64,000 bases of DNA, taken from NCBI RefSeq assembly GCF_902459775.1, contig NZ_CABPSQ010000002.1, positions 992,001 through 1,056,000 of the forward strand. Reading direction: 5' to 3'. The notes below the pieces were generated by a model. It was not told the origin of the DNA, searched no databases, and saw only the letters and a program-made list of their open reading frames with translations. Below, piece after piece: positions 1-9,140 of this stretch (within the stretch, counting starts at the first letter, position 1; each line of letters starts with the position of its first letter). The stretch is from Pandoraea captiosa. GTDB taxonomy: Bacteria > Pseudomonadota > Gammaproteobacteria > Burkholderiales > Burkholderiaceae. A program made the translations under genes and the position numbers.

Positions 1-653
1 TCCAGTCCGCCGAAGGAAAACATGATGACGGCCATCGCCATCACGAGTCCGGACACGCCATTCGGGAAGAAGCCGCCGTGTTGCCACAGGTTGGCGACGC
101 TGGCCTCAGGCCCGGCGTTGCCTGAGAAGAGCAGGTAGCCGCCGAATCCGATCATGCCGACGATGGCGGCGACCTTCACGATGGCGAACCAGAACTCCAT
201 CTCGCCATACGACTTCACGCTGGAAAGATTGACGGCGTTGATCAGGCCGAAGCACACGAGCGCCGAGACCCACGTCGGGATCGCAGGCCACCAGTACTGC
301 ACGTAGATGCCCACGGCGGAGAGCTCCGCCATCGAGACGAGCACGTAGAGCACCCAGTAATTCCAGCCGGAGACGAATCCGGCGAACTGACCGCAATATT
401 TGTTGGCGAAGTAGCTGAAGGAGCCGGCGACAGGTTCGTCGACGACCATTTCACCGAGCTGTCGCATGATGAAGAACGCGACGATGCCGGCAATGGCGTA
501 GCCCAGCAAAACGGACGGGCCAGCGGTCTTGATGGTTTGTGCGATGCCCAGAAACAGGCCGGTTCCGATCGCGCCACCCAGCGCGATCAATTGGATGTGA
601 CGATTCTTCAGGCCGCGGTGGAGCGAGCCGTCTTGTGCTGCATTGGTGGACAT
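1..653 (-). CDS. aroP: Aromatic amino acid permease (AroP-like), C-terminus outside window
   Basis: Inner-membrane APC-superfamily importer of aromatic amino acids by proton symport. The 217 visible residues start MSTNAAQDGSLHRGLKNRHI and run through the family signature GGAIGTGLFLG, then RQLGEMVVDEPVAGSFS and GWNYWVLYVL, which match E. coli AroP almost position for position. About six membrane segments are visible; roughly half of a normal 450-470 aa protein lies beyond base 1. The ATG at 653 sits just before the conserved basic GLKNRHIQ stretch. Downstream neighbours on this strand are not visible. hppD, on the same strand and upstream, degrades tyrosine-derived 4-hydroxyphenylpyruvate, so uptake of Phe/Tyr and their catabolism sit side by side. 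PheP or another APC amino acid carrier cannot be excluded. Confidence 0.88.
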   Translation of the reverse strand, partial: MSTNAAQDGSLHRGLKNRHIQLIALGGAIGTGLFLGIAQTIKTAGPSVLLGYAIAGIVAFFIMRQLGEMVVDEPVAGSFSYFANKYCGQFAGFVSGWNYWVLYVLVSMAELSAVGIYVQYWWPAIPTWVSALVCFGLINAVNLSSVKSYGEMEFWFAIVKVAAIVGMIGFGGYLLFSGNAGPEASVANLWQHGGFFPNGVSGLVMAMAVIMFSFGGL

Positions 654-778
654 GTTGTTTCCTTACCCTGCCTTTATTGCCACGCGGCGCGCTTCTCTGT
701 TTTCGTTCGATGGGAACGAACCGGAACCGTTGAGCCGCCACGGCGCGGCGCTTTTGGCGCCGTCGCCGTGTCCTTTGG

Positions 779-802
779 GATCGTCCGTGCGAGCGGACGA
801 TC
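779..802 (-). terminator. Hairpin downstream of hppD
   Basis: A perfect 9-bp stem (GATCGTCCG, loop of 6, CGGACGATC) begins 16 bases beyond the hppD stop. There is no T-run on either side, so it may end transcription with Rho or protect the 3' end rather than act as a classic intrinsic terminator. Confidence 0.5.
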
Positions 803-817
803 GTGTCTCCCCCGGAC

Positions 818-1891
818 TCAGACCTTGAGCGTGCCGCGCTCGATCTGGTCGCGCTCCAGCGATTCGAACAGCGCCTTGAAGTTGCCTTCGCCGAAGCCGT
901 CGTCACCTTCACGCTGGATAAACTCGAAGAACACCGGGCCGAGCAACGTCTTCGAGAAGATTTGCAACAGCAGGCGCGGCTTGCCGCCTTCGGTCGTGCC
1001 ATCCACCAGAATGCCACGCGACTTCAGTTCGCCCACCGGCTGACCATGACCCGGAAGACGGGTCTCGAGACCCTGGTAATAGAAGTCGTTCGGCGCGGTC
1101 ATGAGTTCGACGCCTGCCATTTGCAGGTTGTCGATGACCTGGATCAGATTGTCCGTGAGGAAGGCGATGTGCTGAATCCCTTCGCCATTGAAGGCCATCA
1201 GGAATTCCTCGATCTGGCCGCTGCCCTTGGCCGATTCCTCGTTCAGGGGAATGCGGATTTTACCATCGGGGGCCGTCATGGCCTTGGAGGTCAGACCCGT
1301 GTACTCGCCGGAGATGTCGAAGTAGCGAATCTCGCGGAAGTTGAACAGCTTCTCGTAGAAGTTGGCCCAGTAGGCCATGCGACCGCGATAGACGTTGTGC
1401 GTGAGGTGATCGATCAGGCGCAGGCCGTGACCGACCGGGTGACGGTCGACGCCTTCGATGTACTCGAAGTCGATGTCATAGATCGACTTGCCTTCTTCGA
1501 AGCGGTCGATCAGATACAGCGGCGCGCCGCCGATGCCCTTGATCGCCGGCAGACGCAGTTCCATCGGACCGGTTTCGATCTCGACGGGTTGTGCGCCAAG
1601 TTCGAGCGCGCGGGCGTAGGCCTTGTGCGAATCCTTCACGCGAAAGGCCATGCCGCAGGCGCTCGGGCCGTGCTCGGCGGCGAAGTAAGCCGCTTCGCTG
1701 TTCGGCTCGCGGTTCACGATGAAGTTGACGTCGCCCTGACGGTACAGCAGCACGTCCTTCGAACGGTGACGCGCCACGAGCGTGAAGCCCATCTGTTCGA
1801 AAATGGGTTCGAGGACGTTCGGCGTGGGCGAAGCGAATTCCACGAATTCGAAGCCCATGAGTTGCATCGGATTTTCAAACAGGTCGGCCAT
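818..1891 (-). CDS. hppD: 4-hydroxyphenylpyruvate dioxygenase
   Basis: Converts 4-hydroxyphenylpyruvate to homogentisate in tyrosine and phenylalanine catabolism; cytosolic non-haem iron enzyme. The 357-aa length is typical for bacterial HPPD. Two vicinal-oxygen-chelate domains are visible. The iron ligands fall in [12 protein letters not shown] (His), [13 protein letters not shown] (His) and the C-terminal PVFFEFIQR (Glu). An in-frame upstream extension to 1930 exists, but the ATG at 1891 starts [20 protein letters not shown], the normal N-terminus. The divergent Lrp-type gene is the likely regulator, with a palindrome between them. No homogentisate dioxygenase is in view, so the next step must be encoded elsewhere. 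Confidence 0.96.
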   Translation of the reverse strand: MADLFENPMQLMGFEFVEFASPTPNVLEPIFEQMGFTLVARHRSKDVLLYRQGDVNFIVNREPNSEAAYFAAEHGPSACGMAFRVKDSHKAYARALELGAQPVEIETGPMELRLPAIKGIGGAPLYLIDRFEEGKSIYDIDFEYIEGVDRHPVGHGLRLIDHLTHNVYRGRMAYWANFYEKLFNFREIRYFDISGEYTGLTSKAMTAPDGKIRIPLNEESAKGSGQIEEFLMAFNGEGIQHIAFLTDNLIQVIDNLQMAGVELMTAPNDFYYQGLETRLPGHGQPVGELKSRGILVDGTTEGGKPRLLLQIFSKTLLGPVFFEFIQREGDDGFGEGNFKALFESLERDQIERGTLKV

Positions 1892-2214
1892 GATCGTCTC
1901 GGCTGGGTGAGGTGATGTGGAGGATGACAAATCGTTTTGACGCAGACGCTGCCCGGACGTTGTCGTCGTCTCGGCACAGGATTTCCCGATAAGCGAAACA
2001 AAATTGTGCTCATCGGACCGGTGGGTCGGGAAATCGTGCGCACTGTGTTCCGACCCGTGGAACCTTCGTCATGGCAAGCCGAGCATGCGAATTTGCGTCA
2101 TTTCATGAGGGGCAGTGTAAGGGCGGTGAGACAAAATAGGATTTCGTAACAGTGCTAGGGAAACCCTAGGTTATGCACTAATATTTCTTAAAAATTACCT
2201 GGTTGGAAATTAAA
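1892..2214. promoter_or_regulatory. hppD / lrp divergent intergenic region with palindrome
   Basis: About 320 bases separate the divergent starts. Close to the regulator is a perfect interrupted palindrome, CTAGGG-AAA-CCCTAG (2155-2169), followed by an AT-rich stretch (TTATGCACTAATATTTCTTAAAA) that could hold the regulator promoter. The hppD-proximal half is unremarkable apart from a GC-rich 5' leader. The palindrome is a natural candidate operator for the Lrp-type protein. Confidence 0.6.
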
Positions 2215-2688
2215 GTGCAAAACATTGAGATCGACCGGATTGACGTACGCTTGCTGGGGATCTTGCAGTCCCACGGGCGAATTTCGAACCTGGAACTGGC
2301 CGAAGCGATCAAGCTGTCGCCCGCGCAGACGCTCAGGCGTCACCGTCGTCTCGAAGAGATGGGCGTGATCAAGGGCTACGACACCCGGCTGGACGCGCAG
2401 CGCCTGGGATTCAGCGTCGTCGCCTTCGTCCATGTGACGATGGAGCGCGGTCACATTCGCGACCTGTCGAACTTCAAGGGGCTGGTCGCGGAACTGGCGC
2501 AGATTCAGGAGTGTTTCTCCGTGACAGGCGACATCGATTACGTGCTCAAAGTCGTGGCGCGCGATCTCAAGGCGTTGTCGGATTTCCTGCTCGATACGCT
2601 GATGCGCATTCCGGGCGTGAGTGCGGTGAAGTCGAGCGTTTGTCTCGACGAGATCAAGTGCACCTCGGCCGTGCCGCTGCAAACGTAA
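2215..2688 (+). CDS. Lrp/AsnC-family transcriptional regulator, probable hppD regulator
   Basis: DNA-binding regulator of about 157 aa with an N-terminal winged helix-turn-helix (RIDVRLLGILQSHGRISNLELAEAIKLS...) and a C-terminal RAM domain (GDIDYVLKVVARDLKALSDFL) that binds amino acids and forms octamers. Two starts compete: TTG at 2203 and GTG at 2215. I prefer GTG, because TGGA lies about 8 bases upstream. Divergence from hppD is the arrangement seen for Lrp-type activators of tyrosine and branched-chain amino acid catabolism. The effector is not evident from sequence; tyrosine or phenylalanine is the simple guess. Confidence 0.88.
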   Translation: MQNIEIDRIDVRLLGILQSHGRISNLELAEAIKLSPAQTLRRHRRLEEMGVIKGYDTRLDAQRLGFSVVAFVHVTMERGHIRDLSNFKGLVAELAQIQECFSVTGDIDYVLKVVARDLKALSDFLLDTLMRIPGVSAVKSSVCLDEIKCTSAVPLQT

Positions 2689-2754
2689 TGGCATGCGCGC
2701 CTGGGGCGGGAGATCGCAGGCAACGCAAAAATGTCGCGAGGCGACACATCATGG

Positions 2755-2784
2755 TTGACAGGGGCCAAAATTCTGTGATTTCAT
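2755..2784 (+). promoter_or_regulatory. Candidate leuA promoter
   Basis: A perfect TTGACA (2755-2760) is followed, 18 bases on, by TTTCAT (2779-2784). The predicted start of transcription is about 2791, right at the ATG of the leucine-rich leader peptide. That would make the leader peptide transcript almost leaderless, and no Shine-Dalgarno sequence is visible before that ATG. Confidence 0.5.
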
Positions 2785-2829
2785 GTGCCACATGATCACC
2801 GCGCAATTCTCCCTCTCGCTACGACTACT

Positions 2830-4725
<1,896 letters not shown>

Positions 4726-4797
4726 GCCGTTCGAGCGCCGCAAGACAGCAGGACAGTGGGAAGCATGGAAGGAGACAGAAGCAACCCTGGGCAGACG

Positions 4798-4831
4798 AAT
4801 CCCGCGCGGCACTGATCGTGCGCACGGGATT
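4798..4831. terminator. Weak hairpin between convergent leuA and pcaF
   Basis: Inverted repeat AATCCC (4798-4803) / GGGATT (4826-4831) with an inner GCAC/GTGC pairing, in the 179-base gap between convergent genes. It could serve either strand. The T-content is low, so this is tentative. Confidence 0.35.
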
Positions 4832-4904
4832 TCGGGAGCGGCGAGTCGGGACTGACCGGTTCTGCACGCGCTCCCGGCCCTCAAACCTCGGCGGGGTAGT
4901 TGTC

Positions 4905-6107
4905 TTACACCGCTTCGATGGCGATAGCGATGCCTTGGCCGACCCCAATGCACATCGTACACAGCGCGAAGCGTCCACCCGTTCGCTTCAGTTGGTACAT
5001 CGCCGTCGTGACCAGACGTGCGCCGCTCATGCCGAGCGGGTGGCCCAGCGCAATCGCGCCGCCGTTCGGATTGACGCGCAGATCGTCGTCGGCCACGCCA
5101 AGTTGCCGCAACACGGCCAGGCCCTGGCTCGCAAACGCTTCGTTGAGTTCGATGACGTCGAACTGATCGAGCGACATACCGAGCCGCGCGAGCAGTTTTT
5201 GCGTTGCGGGAGCCGGACCGATGCCCATGATGCGCGGTGCCACGCCTGCCGTCGCCATGCCCAATACACGGGCACGCGGCGTCAGGCCATAACGGGCCGC
5301 ACTCGCCTCGTCTGCCAGCAGCAGAGCGCAGGCGCCGTCGTTGACGCCAGAAGCGTTACCGGCGGTCACGGTGCCATCAGGGCGTACCACGCCCTTGAGT
5401 CTGGCGAGCGCTTCCATGCTCGTCGCACGCGGGTGTTCGTCGCGATCCACGACGATCGCCTCGCCCTTCTTCTGGGCGATCGACACCGGCGTGATTTCCT
5501 CGGCCAGCGTGCCGTCCGCTTGCGCGCGCGCCGCCTTTTCCTGCGAGCGCACTGCGAAGCGATCCTGATCTTCGCGGCTGATGCCGAAGTCCGTCGCCAC
5601 GTTCTCGCCCGTCTCGGGCATCGAATCCACACCGTACTGCGCCTTCATCAGCGCATTGACGAAACGCCAGCCGATGGTCGTGTCGTAAATCTCCGCCTGG
5701 CGCGAAAATGCGCTCGCCGCCTTGCCCATCACAAATGGGGCACGGCTCATGCTCTCCACGCCGCCCGCAATCATCAGACCGGCTTCGCCTGCCTTGATGG
5801 CACGTGCCGCAGTGCCGATGGCGTCCATGCCCGAGCCGCACAGACGGTTGATCGTCGCGCCCGGCACATCTTGCGGCAGACCGGCGAGCAGCGACGACAT
5901 GCGCGCCACGTTGCGGTTGTCTTCGCCCGCCTGATTGGCGCAGCCGTAGATGACATCGGCGACTTGCGTCCAGTCGACATTGGCGTTGCGCGCCATGAGC
6001 GCCTTGAGGGGGATGGCGCCGAGATCGTCGGCACGCACCGACGACAGTGCGCCGCCGTAGCGACCGATGGGGGTGCGGATCGCGTCGCAGATAAAGACTT
6101 CACTCAT
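4905..6107 (-). CDS. pcaF: 3-oxoadipyl-CoA thiolase
   Basis: Last step of the beta-ketoadipate pathway: thiolytic cleavage of 3-oxoadipyl-CoA to succinyl-CoA and acetyl-CoA. 400 aa, the standard length. The nucleophile Cys lies in [10 protein letters not shown] (about residue 90), the His in [16 protein letters not shown], and the second Cys in [10 protein letters not shown] near the C-terminus. The N-terminus [20 protein letters not shown] is characteristic of PcaF rather than of biosynthetic acetoacetyl-CoA thiolases. A Shine-Dalgarno (GAGG) lies 8 bases before the ATG. It follows pcaIJ on the same strand, but an intrinsic terminator lies in between. Confidence 0.93.
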   Translation of the reverse strand: MSEVFICDAIRTPIGRYGGALSSVRADDLGAIPLKALMARNANVDWTQVADVIYGCANQAGEDNRNVARMSSLLAGLPQDVPGATINRLCGSGMDAIGTAARAIKAGEAGLMIAGGVESMSRAPFVMGKAASAFSRQAEIYDTTIGWRFVNALMKAQYGVDSMPETGENVATDFGISREDQDRFAVRSQEKAARAQADGTLAEEITPVSIAQKKGEAIVVDRDEHPRATSMEALARLKGVVRPDGTVTAGNASGVNDGACALLLADEASAARYGLTPRARVLGMATAGVAPRIMGIGPAPATQKLLARLGMSLDQFDVIELNEAFASQGLAVLRQLGVADDDLRVNPNGGAIALGHPLGMSGARLVTTAMYQLKRTGGRFALCTMCIGVGQGIAIAIEAV

Positions 6108-6141
6108 TTGGGTACCTCGTCGAATTCAACATCACCAAATC

Positions 6142-6178
6142 AAAAAAATCGCCGGTGACATCTGGCATGTCCCGGCGA
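6142..6178 (-). terminator. Intrinsic terminator between pcaJ and pcaF
   Basis: On the minus strand a stem TCGCCGG/CCGGCGA, extended by an inner GACAT/ATGTC pairing, is followed by seven T residues (6148-6142). It lies 18 bases beyond the pcaJ stop and about 35 bases before the pcaF start, so it separates pcaIJ from pcaF transcriptionally unless read-through occurs. Confidence 0.8.
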
Positions 6179-6195
6179 AGGTGTTCAGCGTGGTG

Positions 6196-6846
6196 TCAGG
6201 CAACGGCCGGTGAAGGCAGCAGCGTCACACCGGTCAGGCGTTGTAGTTCGTCGAACGACAGGCCCTCGACCATGTCGATCACGCGCAACCCTTCGGGCGT
6301 CACATCGATCACGGCGAGATCCGTGTAAATGCGCGTAACGCAGCCCACACCGGTGAGCGGATACGTGCACTGATCGACGATCTTGCTCTCGCCCTGTTTG
6401 GTCTGGTGCTCCATCATCACGAACACCTGCTTCGCGCCGCTTGCGAGGTCCATCGCGCCGCCCACGGCCGGGATCGCATCGGGGGCGCCCGTGTGCCAGT
6501 TGGCGAGGTCGCCGGTCTTCGAGACCTGGAAGGCGCCCAGTACGCAGAAGTCGAGGTGGCCGCCGCGCATCATCGCGAACGAGTCGGCGTGATGGAAGAA
6601 CGCGCCGCCCGGCTTGAGCGTGACGGGCTGTTTGCCGGCGTTGATGAGATCGTCGTCCTCTTCGCCCTTGGCGGGCGCAGGGCCCATGCCGATGACACCG
6701 TTCTCGCTCTGGAGAATGATCTCCTTCTCGGCGGGCAGGTGATTGGCGACAGCGGTCGGCAGGCCGATGCCAAGGTTCACATAGGCGCCGTCAGGAATGT
6801 CCTGGGCGACGCGGGCGGCCATCTGGTCGCGGGTCAGTCGGTTCAT
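6196..6846 (-). CDS. pcaJ: 3-oxoadipate CoA-transferase subunit B
   Basis: Beta subunit of succinyl-CoA:3-oxoadipate CoA-transferase, which activates 3-oxoadipate in aromatic ring catabolism. 216 aa. The catalytic Glu lies in QSENGVIGMGP, the signature of family I CoA-transferase B subunits, preceded by YVNLGIGLPTAVANHL. A Shine-Dalgarno (CGGAGC) precedes the ATG. It starts 23 bases after pcaI, so the two subunits are co-translated. Acetoacetate:succinyl-CoA transferase (ScoB) is a close relative, but the pcaF and PcaR-type context argues for PcaJ. Confidence 0.92.
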   Translation of the reverse strand: MNRLTRDQMAARVAQDIPDGAYVNLGIGLPTAVANHLPAEKEIILQSENGVIGMGPAPAKGEEDDDLINAGKQPVTLKPGGAFFHHADSFAMMRGGHLDFCVLGAFQVSKTGDLANWHTGAPDAIPAVGGAMDLASGAKQVFVMMEHQTKQGESKIVDQCTYPLTGVGCVTRIYTDLAVIDVTPEGLRVIDMVEGLSFDELQRLTGVTLLPSPAVA

Positions 6847-6869
6847 GTCTTGCTCCGGTCAGATGGGGG

Positions 6870-7547
6870 TCAGGCGCGCGGGGCGGCGGGCACCGCGACG
6901 ACACGTTGGACGAAGATGCCGGGCGTGACCACGGCTTCCGGATCGAGGTCGCCGAGTTCGACGACTTCGTCCACCTGAACGATCGCGCACTTCGCCGCCG
7001 TAGCCATGATCGGGCCGAAGTTGCGGGCGGTCTTGCGGTACACGAGGTTGCCCCAGCGATCGCCCTTGAGCGCCTTGATGAGCGCGAAGTCGGCGTGGAT
7101 GGGGGACTCCAGCACGTACGACTTGCCGTCGATCACGCGCGTTTCCTTGCCTTCGGCAAGCAGCGTGCCGAAGCCGGTCGGCGTGAAGAAGCCGCCGATA
7201 CCGGCGCCCGCCGCGCGAATGCGCTCGGCAAGGTTGCCCTGCGGCACCAGTTCCAGTTCGATCTTGCCCGCACGATACAGGCCGTCGAACACCTGCGAGT
7301 CGGTCTGACGCGGGAACGAGCAGATGATCTTGCGCACGCGTCCGGCCTTGAGCAGCGCCGCGAGACCCGTCTCGCCGTTGCCGGCGTTGTTGTTGACGAT
7401 GGTCAGATCGCGCGCGCCCTGTTCGATCAGGGCATCGATGAGCGCCGAGGGCATGCCGGCGTTGCCAAAGCCGCCAATCATGATCGTCGCGCCGTCGTGA
7501 ACGTCCGCGACCGCGCTGGCGAGCGAGTCGTAAATCTTGTTGATCAC
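6870..7547 (-). CDS. pcaI: 3-oxoadipate CoA-transferase subunit A
   Basis: Alpha subunit partner of PcaJ, 225 aa. Family I CoA-transferase features are GGFGNAGMPSALIDAL near the N-terminus and the NNNAGNGETGL motif. The start codon is GTG at 7547 (MINKIYDS...), preceded by a consensus AGGAGG five bases upstream. It is the first gene of the pcaIJ unit and faces the IclR regulator across a 324-base gap holding a 15-bp perfect inverted repeat, so protocatechuate/beta-ketoadipate-inducible control by that regulator is likely. Confidence 0.92.
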   Translation of the reverse strand: MINKIYDSLASAVADVHDGATIMIGGFGNAGMPSALIDALIEQGARDLTIVNNNAGNGETGLAALLKAGRVRKIICSFPRQTDSQVFDGLYRAGKIELELVPQGNLAERIRAAGAGIGGFFTPTGFGTLLAEGKETRVIDGKSYVLESPIHADFALIKALKGDRWGNLVYRKTARNFGPIMATAAKCAIVQVDEVVELGDLDPEAVVTPGIFVQRVVAVPAAPRA

Positions 7548-7662
7548 ACGTGCCTCCTGGGCATTTCCATCAAATCCTCGGGCCGTCGGGCGGTGTGCCC
7601 GTGCCCTTCTGGGCTGTCTCCCGGCGATGGCGTCTTGTCAGGCGGCATCGTCTGGTTCACAA

Positions 7663-7698
7663 TGTTCTTATAGCGAACAAATATTCGCTATAAGAACA
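7663..7698. promoter_or_regulatory. PcaR/PobR-type operator: 15-bp perfect inverted repeat
   Basis: TGTTCTTATAGCGAA (7663-7677) is mirrored exactly by TTCGCTATAAGAACA (7684-7698) with a 6-base spacer CAAATA. Each arm also resembles the 15-mer palindromic sites of IclR-type Pca/Pob regulators (GTTC...GAAC). The repeat lies between the divergent pcaI and regulator genes, about 115 bases from pcaI and 175 from the regulator start. The rest of this 324-base gap shows no other clear element. Confidence 0.85.
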
Positions 7699-7871
7699 GC
7701 GTAAGCGTTACCTCGTCGGCCGTCAAGCGAGGGGCGTCCCGAAGATTTGCCGAGAATGTATCTGTGGGATCGGGCGTCTCACGCGGAAGTCACACAGTAG
7801 CCACGTGGTAGAACAGGGGCCGCAAATCCAGTACGCTTGCGGCTCACGCCCGATTGCCAACTCATCGATAC

Positions 7872-8672
7872 ATGACCCCAGTGACGAACGACGCGACCGA
7901 ACCGACCGACAAGAAGCCCGGCGACTCCTACGTGCAGTCGTTTGCGCGTGGGCTGGCCGTGGTCAAGGCGTTCAATGCCGCGCGCCCGGCGCAAACGCTC
8001 TCGGAAGTGGCGCAGGCGTCCGGGCTGACACGTGCCGGCGCACGTCGCATTCTGCTCACGCTCGAAGCGTTGGGTTACGTGCGCAGCGAGGGCCGGCTAT
8101 TCCGCCTCACGCCGCGCATTCTCGATCTCGGCTTCTCGTATCTGACGTCCATGCCGCTCTGGAATCTGGCCGAGCCGTTCATGGAGGCCCTGGTGCAGCA
8201 GGTGCAGGAAAGCAGTTCGGCGTCGGTGCTCGATGGCGACGACATCGTGTACGTGTTGCGCGTGCCTGTGCGCAAGGTCATGTCGATCAATCTGTCGATC
8301 GGCAGTCGCCTGCCGGCATGGTGCACGTCGATGGGACGCGTGATGCTCTCGGCGCTGCCCGATGCCGACCTCGACGCCGTATTGCGCCGTGCGGATCTGC
8401 GCGCACACACGGGGCGCACGATCACCGACCTCGACACGCTACGCGCGCGCATTCTCGACGTGCGCGCCAAAGGGTGGGCGCTCGTCGATCAGGAGCTGGA
8501 AGAGGGGCTGATTTCGATTGCCGCGCCGATACGCAATCGCGCCGGCCAGGTAATTGCCGCAATGAATGTCAGCGGACAGGCGAACCGAACGTCGGCGGCC
8601 GAAATGGAGGCGAAATTTCTCGCACCGCTCCAACAGGCGGCGCAGAAGATTTCACAGATGGTGGTGGTGTGA
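7872..8672 (+). CDS. pcaR: IclR-family regulator, PcaR/PobR type
   Basis: Transcriptional regulator of about 266 aa with an N-terminal winged HTH (FARGLAVVKAFNAARPAQTLSEVA, GLTRAGARRILLTLEALGYV) and a C-terminal effector domain. The motif ASVLDGDDIVYVLRV and the segment around LPAWCTSMGRVMLSALPD are typical of the PcaR/PcaU/PobR subgroup that senses beta-ketoadipate, protocatechuate or 4-hydroxybenzoate. ATG at 7872 is preferred over an upstream TTG at 7854. It is divergent from pcaI across the 15-bp inverted repeat, and a strong terminator follows at 8740. The exact inducer cannot be read from the sequence. Confidence 0.87.
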   Translation: MTPVTNDATEPTDKKPGDSYVQSFARGLAVVKAFNAARPAQTLSEVAQASGLTRAGARRILLTLEALGYVRSEGRLFRLTPRILDLGFSYLTSMPLWNLAEPFMEALVQQVQESSSASVLDGDDIVYVLRVPVRKVMSINLSIGSRLPAWCTSMGRVMLSALPDADLDAVLRRADLRAHTGRTITDLDTLRARILDVRAKGWALVDQELEEGLISIAAPIRNRAGQVIAAMNVSGQANRTSAAEMEAKFLAPLQQAAQKISQMVVV

Positions 8673-8674
8673 GG

Positions 8675-8697
8675 CGTCGATGACGTCGATGACGTCG
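8675..8697. repeat. 9-bp tandem repeat after pcaR
   Basis: CGTCGATGA is repeated 2.5 times directly after the pcaR stop codon. One of several short-period repeats at gene ends in this window. Confidence 0.7.
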
Positions 8698-8739
8698 CGC
8701 CGTTGGCACGACGTCGCGTAGATTGCCGCAGACGACGCA

Positions 8740-8769
8740 GGGGCGCTCGGGTTTCGAGCGCCCCTTTTT
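8740..8769 (+). terminator. Intrinsic terminator of pcaR
   Basis: Perfect 10-bp stem GGGGCGCTCG / CGAGCGCCCC with a 5-base loop, followed by TTTTT. Oriented for the plus strand, and the strongest terminator of the window by inspection. Confidence 0.92.
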
Positions 8770-8833
8770 ACGTGGGTGGGGGCGATGGCGGCGTCGATGG
8801 CAACGGCGACAGCAATGCCGACCACGCAAACGA

Positions 8834-9046
8834 TCAGTGTGCCGCCGCGTTGCCCAGTGCGCCCGCGCGCGCGAGACGAATCGCCGAGAGCAGCGTGTCG
8901 TGATCGCCGACCTGATTCGCGAGCAGCAGAATCAGTTGCGCGTTGGCGGCCTGACTCTGCGCTTCGTCGAGATCGCGGTGCATGTCGATCAGCGCTTCGT
9001 AGAAGTCGTCGGGGCGCGTCAGACGCGGCTGTGTATCGAGTGCCAT
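8834..9046 (-). CDS. DUF2783-type small protein
   Basis: A 70-aa acidic, helical protein (TRPDDFYEALIDMHRDLDEAQSQAANAQLILLLANQVGD). I recognise it as the DUF2783 type, a small protein usually found beside a flavin monooxygenase and an MBL-fold hydrolase, as here. No catalytic motif is visible and the role is unknown; a partner or accessory subunit of the monooxygenase is the obvious hypothesis. It lies 90 bases after the monooxygenase gene on the same strand, with a 14-bp tandem repeat in the gap. Confidence 0.75.
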   Translation of the reverse strand: MALDTQPRLTRPDDFYEALIDMHRDLDEAQSQAANAQLILLLANQVGDHDTLLSAIRLARAGALGNAAAH

Positions 9047-9098
9047 GCAGTGTCTCCTTGCTGCGTAATCCGTTCTGGTGAGGCGCGATGCCGGTGCG

Positions 9099-9140
9099 TC
9101 GTGCCTGGTCTATCGCGCTTGGTCCATCGTGCCTCGTCAG
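9099..9140. repeat. 14-bp tandem repeat overlapping the monooxygenase stop codon
   Basis: Three imperfect copies of TCGTGCCTGGTCTA with exact 14-base period. The third copy includes the TGA stop of the FAD monooxygenase (minus strand, 9137-9139), so a change in copy number here could alter the 3' end. Confidence 0.75.

Noticed and set aside
803-1915. 370-aa open frame opposite hppD
   Set aside because: Exact shadow of hppD in the complementary frame, with low-complexity acidic/Arg-rich composition.
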